64,000 nt of DNA from Methanoregula formicica SMSP. GTDB lineage: Archaea; Halobacteriota; Methanomicrobia; Methanomicrobiales; Methanospirillaceae. Positions within the stretch are counted from its first letter, which is position 1; each line of letters opens with the position of its first letter. The position numbers and the translations under genes are program-made. The notes beneath the pieces were generated by a model, which ran no database searches, was not told the DNA's origin, and saw only the letters and a list, made by a program, of their open reading frames with translations. Of this stretch, positions 41,980 through 51,448 are shown piece after piece. The stretch spans positions 1,054,001-1,118,000 of the forward strand of contig NC_019943.1 of assembly GCF_000327485.1 (NCBI RefSeq). The letters are read 5' to 3'.

Positions 41980-42822
41980 ATGAGCGCTGCCGGTTTCCTG
42001 AACATTATCCGCCCGGCAAATGCCGTGATGGCCGGCGTTGCAGCGGTTGTCGCGTATTTCATCGCTGCCGGCGCCCTCGTCCCCGCAGCACTCCTCCTGC
42101 CTGTTGTTGTCACGCTCATCACGGCGGCCGGTAACGTGATCAACGATTACTTTGATGCAGAGATTGACGCGGTCAACCGGGCTGACCGCCCCATTCCCTC
42201 GGGACAGGTCTCGCGGAACGCAGCGCTCTGGTACGCGGTTGCGCTCTTCCTTTCCGGGATCGCAGTCTGCCTCTTCACAAACTGGATCTGCATCGCATTT
42301 GCCGTCTTCAACTCCCTCCTCCTCGCTCTCTACGCGGCCCGGCTCAAGAGCATGCCGCTTGTCGGGAACATCGCGGTCTCCTATCTCTCGGGGAGCATGT
42401 TCCTCTTTGGCGGGGCATTCGCGGGAATGGACGGGCTCATCCATCTCGTCCCCATTGCAGTGATGACCTTCCTTGCGATGATGGCCCGCGAGCTCATAAA
42501 AGACGCAGAGGATGTCGAGGGGGACAAGGCCGGGGGGGCAGTCACGCTCCCGATCATGATCGGCGTGAAGAAGACCGCCCTTGCCGCCTTTGTCTTTGTC
42601 CTGCTCTCTGCCATCGCAAGCGCAGTCCCCTTCCTGTGGTGGGGCATCCCGTACCTTGTCCTCATCGGACTTGTTGACGTTATCCTCCTCGCGGCAGCCA
42701 TAAAGGCCCTTTCCTGCGACACACCGGCCTGTGTCCGGCAGTCGAAGGCATCAGCCGCGCTCAAGTACGGCATGTTCGCCTCGCTCCTCGTCTTCGTGAT
42801 CTCGGCCCTCTTCTTCGGATAA
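41980..42822 (+). CDS. digeranylgeranylglyceryl phosphate synthase
   Basis: This UbiA-family membrane enzyme adds the second geranylgeranyl chain to geranylgeranylglyceryl phosphate in archaeal lipid synthesis. The 280-residue sequence has the two Asp motifs: NVINDYFDAEIDAVNRADRP near residue 53 and MARELIKDAEDVEGDKAGGA near residue 167, with PSGQVSR and seven or more hydrophobic helices. Its nearest paralogue in the window (13677) lacks this fit. tRNA-Arg ends 53 bases upstream. Confidence 0.92.
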   Translation: MSAAGFLNIIRPANAVMAGVAAVVAYFIAAGALVPAALLLPVVVTLITAAGNVINDYFDAEIDAVNRADRPIPSGQVSRNAALWYAVALFLSGIAVCLFTNWICIAFAVFNSLLLALYAARLKSMPLVGNIAVSYLSGSMFLFGGAFAGMDGLIHLVPIAVMTFLAMMARELIKDAEDVEGDKAGGAVTLPIMIGVKKTALAAFVFVLLSAIASAVPFLWWGIPYLVLIGLVDVILLAAAIKALSCDTPACVRQSKASAALKYGMFASLLVFVISALFFG

Positions 42823-42904
42823 TACCTCCCTCGCGGCTCCCTGCCGGAAGGCGCCGAGCAACAAGTTTATCCCCGCACTGGCACCACAGGTAAAAGTGAG
42901 AACA

Positions 42905-43318
42905 ATGCCCACGGTGATCCAGAAAGGAACTACCTATTTTGCGCAGAAAGGCTCGTATTTCGAAGGGAACGTCCGGATTGACGGCGACTTCGTGGTGCCG
43001 CCCCGCACCCATTTCTGGGGCAGGCTCAATGTTTCCGGCACGCTCGAACTCGGCCCGCGTTCCAGTGTCTCCCTGGACATTGCCTGCGGCGGTGCGGTCA
43101 TCGGAGGCCAGTGCCGGGTCAAGGGGCCGATCGTTGCGCAGGGAGACGTGGTCATCCTCGATCATGCCAGCGTCCATTCGGTCACCGCGGGCGGAAGGGT
43201 CATCCTGCGTCCCAACGTCACGGTCGGGGATGTGACAAGCCAGGACGCGATCATCGTCCACGGCAGGATAAAGAGCGGGAACCTAATCGGAAAGAGTATG
43301 AAGGTCCTTGGGGATTAA
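42905..43318 (+). CDS. bactofilin-like polymer-forming protein
   Basis: The 137-residue protein is a beta-helix: YFEGNVRIDGDFVVPPRTHF, LNVSGTLELGPRSSVSLDIA, VIGGQCRVKGPIVAQGDVVI, VTAGGRVILRPNVTVGDVTS and IIVHGRIKSGNLIGKSMKVL form repeated turns of about six residues per strand, as in bactofilins or their relatives. Such proteins assemble into filaments at the membrane in bacteria. The GTG at 42896 and ATG at 42905 are both possible; ATG is chosen. Its end overlaps the DUF116 gene on the other strand by 36 bases. Confidence 0.78.
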   Translation: MPTVIQKGTTYFAQKGSYFEGNVRIDGDFVVPPRTHFWGRLNVSGTLELGPRSSVSLDIACGGAVIGGQCRVKGPIVAQGDVVILDHASVHSVTAGGRVILRPNVTVGDVTSQDAIIVHGRIKSGNLIGKSMKVLGD

Positions 43319-43987
43319 CGCCGGGTCGATCCCCAGTGTTGCGACCTCGTACACGTCGGCCCAGTTGACGATGGTCTCGACGCACCCTTCTTTTAAGGTC
43401 ACTACGCCCATCACGACAAGCCCCATCTTGTCGGCCATATCGATGCCTTCCTTGACTTCGCTGAGGCACCCGACCCCGATGATCGCCTTCGGGTGGTATT
43501 TTTTCACCATCCGCTTGATGAACGACGAGCCGGGCACGATGAAGATCCGGTAACCCAGCCGTTCGAGGAGAACCCGGGCCTCGCCCACCGTGCACTGGCC
43601 GCAGGTCCTGCATTTGAGGCCTTCCGGGGTGAGATTGGCGGGGCACTGGGACGATCGCAGGCACTGGGGCATGAAGATCGCCCGCTCTGTAACCGGGATG
43701 GCCGCAAAATCAGCGGCGTTCATGGTGTTGTGGAGTTTGATGAAGAACGAGAGCATCTCCCGGTCCTCGAGGCCGAGGAGCCGGAACATGGCCTTCATCA
43801 TGCCTTCGAGAAAGACGAGGCCGGCCTTGATGAGTTCCGGGAAATAGAGTTTCTTCTGCCGTATCGAGTAGAGCGAGATGACGACAAGGATGAAGGAGAC
43901 GATGAGTGCCGAGAGGGTGACGATGACCGTGACCTGGCCGATGAAGAGCATCACGTGGTTCCAGGGGGTGAGGTCAACAAATGCCAT
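43283..43987 (-). CDS. DUF116 membrane protein
   Basis: The 234-residue protein has two N-terminal hydrophobic helices (VMLFIGQVTVIVTLSALIVS and FILVVISLYSIRQKKLYFPE) and a soluble DUF116 domain with eight or so cysteines (QCLRSSQCPANLTPEGLKCR, TCGQCTVGEARVLLERLGYR, IIGVGCLSEVKEGIDMADKM, LKEGCVETIVNWADVYEVAT). The cysteines C-x-S-S-Q-C and C-R-T-C-x-x-C suggest metal binding. The frame is open far upstream (to 44647), but that part overlaps mtnA in another frame and is spurious. Confidence 0.85.
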   Translation of the reverse strand: MAFVDLTPWNHVMLFIGQVTVIVTLSALIVSFILVVISLYSIRQKKLYFPELIKAGLVFLEGMMKAMFRLLGLEDREMLSFFIKLHNTMNAADFAAIPVTERAIFMPQCLRSSQCPANLTPEGLKCRTCGQCTVGEARVLLERLGYRIFIVPGSSFIKRMVKKYHPKAIIGVGCLSEVKEGIDMADKMGLVVMGVVTLKEGCVETIVNWADVYEVATLGIDPALIPKDLHTLSD

Positions 43988-44007
43988 CGGGCACTTCCGG
44001 TTGTGGT

Positions 44008-45051
44008 CTAATGGGATGTAGTACGAGATAAGTGTGACCGGGTATTGATCGGCTGGCGGAGCACCCCGGTCTCGGTGATGATGGCGGTGACAAGGTCCAT
44101 GGGCGTTGCATCGAAAGCCGGGTTCTTCACCTTCGCGCCGTCCGGAATATACACCCTGGTGCCCATGGTCGTGACCTCGTCGCGTCCCCGTTCCTCGATC
44201 TCGACATTGTGTTCGCTCTTCTCCGGATCGAATGTCGATAAGGGGGCGGCCACATAGAACGGGATCCTGTGGTGGCGGGCGCAGACCGCGTGCATGTACG
44301 TGCCGATCTTGTTGAAGACTGCGTCGTGGGTGATCCGGTCCGCCCCGACAACGACAGCGTCTATCGCGCCGGACCGCATGAAGTGGGCAGCCATCGAGTC
44401 CGTGATCACGGTCACGTCGATCCCGTCGCGGGCAAGCTCCCATGCCGTGAGGCGCGCCCCCTGCAGGAGCGGCCGGGTCTCGCAGGCGATCACCTTCACG
44501 TCTTTTCCGGCCTCTGCGGCAGAACGGATCACGCCAAGCGCCGTCCCCCATGAGGAACAGGCGAGCGCCCCGGCATTGCAGTGGGTCAGGACCGTGCACC
44601 GGTCCGGGAGCAGGGCGCCGCCGTTCCTGCCGATGGCGTGGCAGCACGCGGTGTCTTCGCGGGCGATTGCACCTGCCTCGCGGAACGCTATCGACTGCGC
44701 ATCCTCGCGGGAACGGGCCTCTTCCAGCGACGCAAGGACCCGGTCGATCCCCCAGCCGAGGTTAATCGCCGTTGGCCGTGTTGAACGAATCCGTTCAGCA
44801 TCCTGCTTTACGCGTTCTGTAAATCCGGAGAAAGGACCTTCCGGTGCCGTAAGCGTGGCAATGGCGACGCCATAGGCCCCGGCAACGCCGAGCGCGGGTG
44901 CGCCCCGGATCTCCAGGCGCCGGATGGCGGTTGCGAGCCGGTCGATACTCCGGCACTCGATTATCCTGTATTCTCCCGGCAGGAGCGTCTGCTCGATATA
45001 GCAGAGGCAGTCTTTCCCGCTGTCCCACCAGAGTGTTGGAGAGGTGTCCAC
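44008..45051 (-). CDS. mtnA: S-methyl-5-thioribose-1-phosphate isomerase family protein
   Basis: The 347-residue member of the eIF2B-like fold has IIECRSIDRLATAIRRLEIR, GAPALGVAGAYGVAIATL, RPTAINLGWGIDRVLASLEE, VLTHCNAGALACSSWGTALG with the catalytic Cys of HCNAGALA, and IDAVVVGADRITHDAVFNKI with its Asp. The product could be methylthioribose-1-phosphate isomerase (methionine salvage) or ribose-1,5-bisphosphate isomerase; the former is favoured by the Cys and GAD motifs. GTG start at 45051 directly after the HdrA-like stop. Confidence 0.9.
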   Translation of the reverse strand: MDTSPTLWWDSGKDCLCYIEQTLLPGEYRIIECRSIDRLATAIRRLEIRGAPALGVAGAYGVAIATLTAPEGPFSGFTERVKQDAERIRSTRPTAINLGWGIDRVLASLEEARSREDAQSIAFREAGAIAREDTACCHAIGRNGGALLPDRCTVLTHCNAGALACSSWGTALGVIRSAAEAGKDVKVIACETRPLLQGARLTAWELARDGIDVTVITDSMAAHFMRSGAIDAVVVGADRITHDAVFNKIGTYMHAVCARHHRIPFYVAAPLSTFDPEKSEHNVEIEERGRDEVTTMGTRVYIPDGAKVKNPAFDATPMDLVTAIITETGVLRQPINTRSHLSRTTSH

Positions 45052-46335
45052 TTACTGTCCCACCCTGATCGCGTTGATCCATGCCTGCATTGCTGCCGCC
45101 TGCCCGGAAGCCACGCTGTCCGGGATATCGCGGGGGGCCGTTGCCGTTCCGGCTACGTAAATCCCCGGCCGGAGCGTTGTTATCGTATCAACGGCATCGT
45201 TCACCGGCCGGATAAACCCGTTCTCTTCGCAGGCGATCCCCAGTTTCTCCGCAAGGGACGGTCCCACCTCGGCAGGGCGGATGCCAACCGAGAGGACCAC
45301 GAGGTCCGGGTGGAGGACCTGGACTTCTCCGGTCTCGGAGTTCTCGACCTGCAGGATCATGCCGCTCTCTTTTGCGTCAGGGATCACATCGGAGGGCATG
45401 CCCCGGAGGAACCGGATGCCCAGCGATTTCGCCCGCTCGAAGTACTCCTCATACCCCTTGCCGTACGCCCGGATATCCATGTAACAGATGGTGACGTCTG
45501 TCTCCCTGTGCTTCTCCTTGATCAGGATCGCGTTCTTCAGGGCCTGCATGCAGCAGACACACGAGCAGGAAGGGCACCCGATGGTCATGTCCCGGGAACC
45601 CACGCACTGGATGAAGACAATGGACTGCGGCTCCCTTCCGTCGCTCAAACGGCGGATCTTCCCTCCGGTCGGGCCGCCGGCATTGATCATCCGTTCGAGT
45701 TCGAGGCTGGTGATGACATCGGGGAGCCGGAGGTAATTGAAGGGCGTCTTCTTCCTTGCATCGAAGACATCGTAGCCGGTCGTGACGATGATGCTTGCTG
45801 CATCAACGGTGATGGTAGTCTCCTCGTCCTTTTTCTTGATCGAGCCCGGGCCGCAGACATCGTAACAGAGTCCGCACTCGATACAGTGTTCCTGGTCCTT
45901 GACCACGATATCCGGCACTGCCTGGGCGTGCGGTTTGTAGATCGCTTTCCGTACGCCAACGCCGGCATCGAACCGGTTGTACACCTCGACCGGGCAGATC
46001 TGGATGCAGTCCCCGCAGCCGGTGCAGGTGACCTCATCGACATACCGCGGGTGTTTCTTTATCGTGACCCTGAAATGACCGGTGTCCCCGTCGATCCGCT
46101 CGACCTCGGCACAGGTATGGATGCTGATATTCCTGTGCCGTGACACGTCTACCATCTTGGGCGAGAGGATGCACATGGAGCAGTCGTTTGTCGGGAAGGT
46201 CTTGTCCAGCTGCGCCATGTGGCCGCCAATGGAGGGCTCGCGCTCGACAAGGTCGACATGGATGCCATGACCGGCGATATCGAGGGATGCCTGGATGCCG
46301 GCAACCCCGGCGCCAATGACAACAATGTTAGCCAT
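45052..46335 (-). CDS. HdrA-like iron-sulfur flavoprotein
   Basis: HdrA is the flavin subunit of heterodisulfide reductase complexes. This 427-residue homologue has the FAD-binding start ANIVVIGAGVAGIQASLDIA, the cysteine patch FPTNDCSMCILSPKMVDVSR, an inserted ferredoxin with two clusters (CTGCGDCIQICPVE and CIECGLCYDVCGPGSI), and SCSCVCCMQALKNAILIKEK. It ends TTLRPGIYVAGTATAPRDIP with the second flavin motif. No HdrB, HdrC or MvhD genes adjoin it, so it likely works with other electron partners. Chosen start ATG 46335. Confidence 0.88.
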   Translation of the reverse strand: MANIVVIGAGVAGIQASLDIAGHGIHVDLVEREPSIGGHMAQLDKTFPTNDCSMCILSPKMVDVSRHRNISIHTCAEVERIDGDTGHFRVTIKKHPRYVDEVTCTGCGDCIQICPVEVYNRFDAGVGVRKAIYKPHAQAVPDIVVKDQEHCIECGLCYDVCGPGSIKKKDEETTITVDAASIIVTTGYDVFDARKKTPFNYLRLPDVITSLELERMINAGGPTGGKIRRLSDGREPQSIVFIQCVGSRDMTIGCPSCSCVCCMQALKNAILIKEKHRETDVTICYMDIRAYGKGYEEYFERAKSLGIRFLRGMPSDVIPDAKESGMILQVENSETGEVQVLHPDLVVLSVGIRPAEVGPSLAEKLGIACEENGFIRPVNDAVDTITTLRPGIYVAGTATAPRDIPDSVASGQAAAMQAWINAIRVGQ

Positions 46336-46825
46336 GGCGGGCATACTCTCCGGCAAGTTCGGCATAGGATGCGGCGTTTTTCAGGATATGCTGCTGCTGC
46401 TCGTCGCTGGCCTGCTTGACGACTTTCCCGGGAACTCCGACAACAACCGACCGCTCAGGGACTTCCATTCCCTCCTTTACTACCGCACCGGCGCCGATGA
46501 CCGAGCCCTCCCCTATCATCGCCCCGTTCAGGACGATCGCGCCCATGCCGACAAGCACGCGGTTGCCGATGGTGCAGCCGTGGAGGATGGCCCCGTGGCC
46601 GACAGAGACATCAGTGCCGATACGGACCGGGAACCCCTTGCTGGTGTGGACAACGCAGTTGTCCTGGATATTGGAACGGTCGCCGATCACGATCCGGTCC
46701 TTGTCGGCACGGATTACGGCGCCAAACCAGATCCCGACGTCCTTTCCCAGCGTGACATCCCCCGTCACGGTTGCATTCCCTGCCTGGAACAGGGCAACGC
46801 CGGAGATTTTCGCATCCATAGCCAT
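46328..46825 (-). CDS. gamma-class carbonic anhydrase family protein
   Basis: The 165-residue left-handed beta-helix protein has the repeat GDVTLGKDVGIWFGAVIRAD, NIQDNCVVHTSKGFPVRIGT, VSVGHGAILHGCTIGNRVLV and MGAIVLNGAMIGEGSVIGAG. The three zinc histidines of the family are visible in VVHTS, GHGAI and LHGCT. Activity is carbonic anhydrase or a related acyltransferase. It overlaps the HdrA-like gene by eight bases. Starts at 46825 or 46819. Confidence 0.92.
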   Translation of the reverse strand: MAMDAKISGVALFQAGNATVTGDVTLGKDVGIWFGAVIRADKDRIVIGDRSNIQDNCVVHTSKGFPVRIGTDVSVGHGAILHGCTIGNRVLVGMGAIVLNGAMIGEGSVIGAGAVVKEGMEVPERSVVVGVPGKVVKQASDEQQQHILKNAASYAELAGEYARHG

Positions 46826-46855
46826 AATAACATAGGAAATTAAGAATGGAGGAAC

Positions 46856-47314
46856 ATGAAGGTTATGGTAGGGGGTACGTTCGATCCCCTTCATGACGGC
46901 CACAAGCGCCTTCTGGACCGCTCGTTCGATCTTGCCGGGCAAGGGGGCCATGTGGTGATCGGTCTCACCACGGACACCTTCGCGAGCCGGAAAGTCCACC
47001 CGATCCGATCCTTTGCCGACCGGAAATCCGACCTTGAGGCGTATATTGCATCAAAGGAGCATGCCGCCCGCTGGAACATCGAGCCGTTAAACGACCGGTT
47101 CGGGTCGGCCGTTGACTCCGATTTTGACGCCATCGTGGTCTCCGAAGAGACGCTGCCGGTTGCTGTCGAGATCAACAAGGAACGCCGCGGGAAGGGCAGG
47201 CAGAAGGTCGATATCCACCAGATTACCTGCGTCCTTGCCGAGGATGGACGCTGGATCTCGAGCACCCGGATCTACCGTGGCGAGATCGATATCCACGGGC
47301 ACGTCCTGCATTAA
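46856..47314 (+). CDS. coaD: phosphopantetheine adenylyltransferase, archaeal type
   Basis: This 152-residue nucleotidyltransferase of coenzyme A synthesis has the HxGH-like signature MVGGTFDPLHDGHKRLLDRS and the ending VLAEDGRWISSTRIYRGEID with the ISSTRI (ISSSxxR) motif. It carries FASRKVHPIRSFADRKSDLE. The start has a good GGAGG (46848-46852), and it is divergent from the carbonic anhydrase gene with 30 bases in between. Confidence 0.93.
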   Translation: MKVMVGGTFDPLHDGHKRLLDRSFDLAGQGGHVVIGLTTDTFASRKVHPIRSFADRKSDLEAYIASKEHAARWNIEPLNDRFGSAVDSDFDAIVVSEETLPVAVEINKERRGKGRQKVDIHQITCVLAEDGRWISSTRIYRGEIDIHGHVLH

Positions 47315-47379
47315 ATCAGGATAGAGAACAGGATTTTCGTTTTTCTTAATGCTCGCCGTCAGGCTGGCAAAAAAAGGTA

Positions 47380-49647
47380 TTATTTCCTTGACACAAACAC
47401 AGCACCGATCAGCGCGATAACCGTTGCAAGGAGCGGGACTGCTGCTGAAAGGGGTGCCTGGGTGGTCGGCTTGGCTGCAGCAGGTGCTTCTGCTGTCGCC
47501 ACTGCTGCAGGCTGCTCCGTGGCTGCTGCGGCAGGTGCCTCAGTGGTCACAACTGCGCTTGCCGGTGCGGAAGTTCCCGTCTTGTAGATGGAGTCAGCCC
47601 CGTACTGGTTGGCTACGGTGAGGCTGACATCGTAGGAACCCTCGTAGAGGTAGATGTGGCGGGGGTTCTGCTCCGTGGATGAGGTCCCGTCGCCGAAGTC
47701 CCAGCTCCAGGAGGTCGGGTTGTTGGATGAGAGGTCAGTGAACTCGACAATGAACGGGGCCTTGCCTACCTGGCGGTTGGCCTTGAACTCGGCTACCGGG
47801 GCAAGGGTGGTGGAGATGTAGTTGACCTTCGTGATCGTGTCCGATCCGTCCTTGTTGGATGCTGTCAGGGTCACACTGTAGACGCCAAGGGTCGTATAGG
47901 TGTGGGTCGGGTTCTGCTCGGTTGAGCTTGCGCCATCGCCAAAGTCCCACTTCCATGCAGTCGGTGCATTCGAGGACTTGTCCGTGAATGCTACTGCCAT
48001 GGGGGCTCCGCCCTTGGTCCGGTCAGCAACGAAGTCTGCCCTGGGGATGGAGAGGACGGTGATGTACTGGTTCTTCGTGCGCGTGTTGGTCAGGTAGGGG
48101 TTGGATGCCGTCAGGGTAACATCATAGACACCGGTTGCACGGTAGACATGGTCGGGGTTCGGGCCGGTGCCGGTCGTACCGTCGCCAAAGTCCCATACCC
48201 AGTTGGTGGGGTTGCTGGTCGAGAGGTCCGTGAAGCTGACAACCCGTCCTACGCCGACCGTTGTCTTGTCTGCAACGAAGTCAACGGCTGCACCGCCGCC
48301 GACCGTGATCAGGTCCTGCTTGATCGCGGTGTCAGATCCGAAGTTGTTCTTGACCGTGAGCGTGACAGTGTAGGTGCCTTCCTTCATGTATACGTGGGTT
48401 GGCATCTGTTCCGTGGAGGTTGCACCGTCGCCGAAGTCCCAGGCCCAGGAGGTGGGCATGTTCGTAGACTGGTCAACAAACTGCACGGTCTTGGGGACAG
48501 CGTACTGCGCGTAGGGCGTGGTCACCGGGCGGAAGTCTGCCTTCGGGGGCATCCCGACATTGACATACCCAGTCTTTGTCTCGGTGTCCTTGCCGTTCTC
48601 GTTCCGTGCGGTGAGCGCAACCGTGTAAATGCCCTTCACCTGGTAGGAGTGGGAGGGATTCTGTACCGTTGATGTTGCCGTGTCGCCAAAGTCCCAGGAC
48701 CAGGCTGTCGGGGCATGGCCGGACTTGTCCGTGAACTGGACGTTCTCGTTCGGGTTCACCTGGAGGGGTGAGCCGACGAAATCAGCGTCAGGAACGCCGC
48801 CGACATTGATGATCTGTGTCGTAGACGCAGTCTCGGTGCCACGGGTGATCGTGAGTTTCACGTTATAGGAACCGGCGGTCATGAACGTGTGGGACGGGTG
48901 TTGCTGGTTCGAGGTCATCCCATCGCCGAAGTCCCAGGACCAGGCAGTCGGGCTGCCGGTCGAGCGGTCCGTGAACCGGGTGGCAAGGGGTGCCTTTCCG
49001 GAGGAGGGGAATGCATCGAACTTTGCTGCAAGATCACCGGAAACGGTGATGTACTCGTTCCGCATGGCGTCCGATATTCCGAATTCATTGGAGACGGTCA
49101 GGATGACATTGTAGTTCCCGGCTGCCCAGTAGGTGTGCACCGGGTTCTGCTCGTTGGATCCCTGGCCATCGCCAAAGTCCCAGGTCCACTTGTTTACCTG
49201 GCCGGTTGACTGGTCGGTGAATGCAACGGTCATCGGTGCGCCACCGGAGGTCGGGCTGCCGACAAATGCAGCCTTCGGGGGCATGCCGACGGAGATATAG
49301 TCCGTCTTGATGGCAGTGCTGGTACCGTAGGCATTCTTCACGGTCAGCTTGACCGTGTAGGTGCCGCGCCTGAGGTAGGTGTGGCTCGGGTTCTGTTCCG
49401 TTGACGTGACCCCGTCACCAAAGTCCCATTCCCAGGTCATCGGTTTCGAGCCCAGTGACGTATCGACAAACTCGACTTTTGTGGGGATTGTCGTGAAAGC
49501 ATAGTGGGCATCAAACTGTGCCACCGGGGCTATCCCGACAGTGATGTACCCCGCTTTCGCGGTATCCGCTGCGGATGCCCCGGGGATTGCCAGGGCCAGG
49601 AACAGGACAACCAGTCCTGCATACAACAAAAACGTCTTGGATCTCAT
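47380..49647 (-). CDS. surface protein with eight PKD domains
   Basis: The 755-residue protein has a signal peptide (SKTFLLYAGLVVLFLALAIP), eight tandem PKD domains of about 80 residues each with the WDFGD motif (E-x-x-P-x-H-x-Y after it), then an Ala/Pro/Thr/Glu-rich linker and a C-terminal membrane anchor (LLATVIALIGAVFVSRK). PKD domains occur in S-layer and cell-surface proteins of methanogens, so a surface structural or adhesive role is likely. The frame is open from GTG 49656; ATG at 49647 follows a GTGAT-type Shine-Dalgarno. Confidence 0.93.
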   Translation of the reverse strand: MRSKTFLLYAGLVVLFLALAIPGASAADTAKAGYITVGIAPVAQFDAHYAFTTIPTKVEFVDTSLGSKPMTWEWDFGDGVTSTEQNPSHTYLRRGTYTVKLTVKNAYGTSTAIKTDYISVGMPPKAAFVGSPTSGGAPMTVAFTDQSTGQVNKWTWDFGDGQGSNEQNPVHTYWAAGNYNVILTVSNEFGISDAMRNEYITVSGDLAAKFDAFPSSGKAPLATRFTDRSTGSPTAWSWDFGDGMTSNQQHPSHTFMTAGSYNVKLTITRGTETASTTQIINVGGVPDADFVGSPLQVNPNENVQFTDKSGHAPTAWSWDFGDTATSTVQNPSHSYQVKGIYTVALTARNENGKDTETKTGYVNVGMPPKADFRPVTTPYAQYAVPKTVQFVDQSTNMPTSWAWDFGDGATSTEQMPTHVYMKEGTYTVTLTVKNNFGSDTAIKQDLITVGGGAAVDFVADKTTVGVGRVVSFTDLSTSNPTNWVWDFGDGTTGTGPNPDHVYRATGVYDVTLTASNPYLTNTRTKNQYITVLSIPRADFVADRTKGGAPMAVAFTDKSSNAPTAWKWDFGDGASSTEQNPTHTYTTLGVYSVTLTASNKDGSDTITKVNYISTTLAPVAEFKANRQVGKAPFIVEFTDLSSNNPTSWSWDFGDGTSSTEQNPRHIYLYEGSYDVSLTVANQYGADSIYKTGTSAPASAVVTTEAPAAAATEQPAAVATAEAPAAAKPTTQAPLSAAVPLLATVIALIGAVFVSRK

Positions 49648-49843
49648 CGTGATCACTAACCTGAATTTATCAATGAACAGATATTTAATTCCATCAGTTG
49701 GTACAGGTCCAAAAAACTAATGGTTATCTGACTACGCAGCCAGAAGGAAAATATCTTTCTGTTATTTTTCACTGGAACCGGGTGATTATGGCGAACGGGG
49801 CTGTCGAAAATGAAGGCCCGGGGCGCGAGGAAAAAAGGGAATC

Positions 49844-50317
49844 TCAGATGATGTGGCTGGGAATGTCGCCGGTTATAACCCAGTCGCAATAAACGCAGTG
49901 GAGCCCCTTCCCCTTCACTGAAAACCTGCTCCTGATCGGCTCGTGCGTGTTGGAGATGCACCCGGGGTTCGGACAGCGGACAACTCCTTCGATCAGGATC
50001 GGCGTCTCAACACCTTTCTTCTCAAAGACTTTGAAGTTCCGGATGATGTTGATGGTGGCCTTCGGCGAGATGAGGGCAATTCGGTCAACCTCTTCCTTGG
50101 AGAGTTCGCGGTTATTCAGCTTGACGATGTCTTTTTTTCCCATGTTCCTGCTCGGGACATTGGTAGCGATGGAAAGTGCTTCCTGGGTCGTGCCGGTAAT
50201 CCCGAGGATCTTGACGACATTGAGCGCTTCACCGGGACTGATATGGTCGATCACAGTCCCGTTCTTGATCCGGCGGACAAGGAGCCCTTCGTTCTCCACG
50301 GATTCATTGTTCCTCAT
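49844..50317 (-). CDS. pyrI: aspartate carbamoyltransferase regulatory subunit
   Basis: The 157-residue regulatory chain senses CTP/ATP in archaeal ATCase. It has LLVRRIKNGTVIDHISPGEA, VKILGITGTTQEALSIATNV and the zinc cysteines of CPNPGCISNTHEPIRSRFSV and CVYCDW. Its ATGA overlap with pyrB is the typical pyrBI arrangement. Confidence 0.95.
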   Translation of the reverse strand: MRNNESVENEGLLVRRIKNGTVIDHISPGEALNVVKILGITGTTQEALSIATNVPSRNMGKKDIVKLNNRELSKEEVDRIALISPKATINIIRNFKVFEKKGVETPILIEGVVRCPNPGCISNTHEPIRSRFSVKGKGLHCVYCDWVITGDIPSHII

Positions 50318-51210
50318 TGCATCACCTGCATCAGCATCGCCATCCGTACCGGGACGCCGTTTCGTGACTGTTCGAAATACTTTGCGTGCGGCATCTCGTC
50401 GACCCGGGGATCGATCTCGTCAACCCTTGGGAGGGGGTGGAGGACGATCAGGTGCTTCTTTGCATCAGCGAGGAGCTCAGGAGTGATGCGGTAGCTTGAT
50501 GCAACATTGAAGTAGGATGCCGAATCGGGGAACCGCTCGCGCTGGACCCGCGTCACGTAGAGGGCATCCACTTCGGGGATGATATCAGTGATATTCTCAT
50601 GGGCGATGATCTCCATCCCCTGCTCCTCCAGTCGCGCGGAGAGCGTCTCGGGAAGTTCGAGTCCCCGAGGGCAGAGCGTGTGCAGCCGTGCATTGTAAAG
50701 CGAGAGGGCGGAGGCAAGCGAATGGGCGGTCCTGCCGTAGCGCAGGTCCCCGATGAGCGCGATGTTGATGCCGTCGATGGGCATGGACTGGCGGATGGTG
50801 TACAAGTCAAGGAGGGTCTGGGACGGGTGCTGGCCGGCACCGTCTCCTGCGTTGATGACCGGGACGGTGGAGAATTCAGAGGCCAGGCGCGCTGCGCCTT
50901 CTTTCGGGTGCCGGATAACAATTGCGTCTGCATACCCGCTCACAACACGGATGGTGTCGGCAAGGGTTTCGCCTTTTGCAATGGAGCAGGCCTCGACACT
51001 TCCCACCGTCAGGGATGTGCCGCCGAGGCGGGCGATGGCAGATTCAAACGAGAGCCGTGTCCGCGTGCTGGGCTCAAAGAAGAGGACGGCAAGGATTTTA
51101 CCGTCAAGGGCCTGTGCATCGTACTTCTTCCTGTCGATCTGCCCTGCATGGTCCAGCAGGCGGTTGATCCCGTCACGGTCAAAGTCCCCGATCGATATGA
51201 TGTGGCGCAC
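50314..51210 (-). CDS. pyrB: aspartate carbamoyltransferase catalytic subunit
   Basis: The 298-residue catalytic chain makes carbamoyl aspartate in pyrimidine synthesis. It has the carbamoyl phosphate site FFEPSTRTRLSFESAIARLG, INAGDGAGQHPSQTLLDLYT, IALIGDLRYGRTAHSLASAL, and the aspartate site HPLPRVDEIDPRVDEMPHAK. Start GTG at 51210. A promoter is expected in the 238 bases upstream of it. Confidence 0.96.
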   Translation of the reverse strand: MRHIISIGDFDRDGINRLLDHAGQIDRKKYDAQALDGKILAVLFFEPSTRTRLSFESAIARLGGTSLTVGSVEACSIAKGETLADTIRVVSGYADAIVIRHPKEGAARLASEFSTVPVINAGDGAGQHPSQTLLDLYTIRQSMPIDGINIALIGDLRYGRTAHSLASALSLYNARLHTLCPRGLELPETLSARLEEQGMEIIAHENITDIIPEVDALYVTRVQRERFPDSASYFNVASSYRITPELLADAKKHLIVLHPLPRVDEIDPRVDEMPHAKYFEQSRNGVPVRMAMLMQVMQ

Positions 51211-51448
51211 AGGTCACTCTCCCCATTGATTATAGTAGTATTTTACTCATGACCTAAATTTCCTCTCATGCCGGGGAAGCAGACCCATTGGCCGGGTTGC
51301 GGTATCTTCCGCATCCCTGATGAAAAGATCCTTCGCGGGGGCCCCGTGGCAGGAAAAACGTGGAAACAACGTCGTGGTGATGCGGGTGTTTCATGAGTAG
51401 AAATAAATAAAACGGTATTTCATTACTAGTATACAGTTTGGCGACACG

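Noticed and set aside
43988-44647. Open frame continuing the DUF116 gene upstream for 220 codons
   Set aside because: It lies inside mtnA on the same strand in another frame, its residues look like random Arg/Gly/Pro-rich translation, and the DUF116 N terminus is explained by ATG 43987.
47400-49640. Regular DNA repeats that could be mistaken for a repeat array
   Set aside because: They are the eight PKD domains in one reading frame; the period of about 240 bases is protein repeat, not CRISPR.
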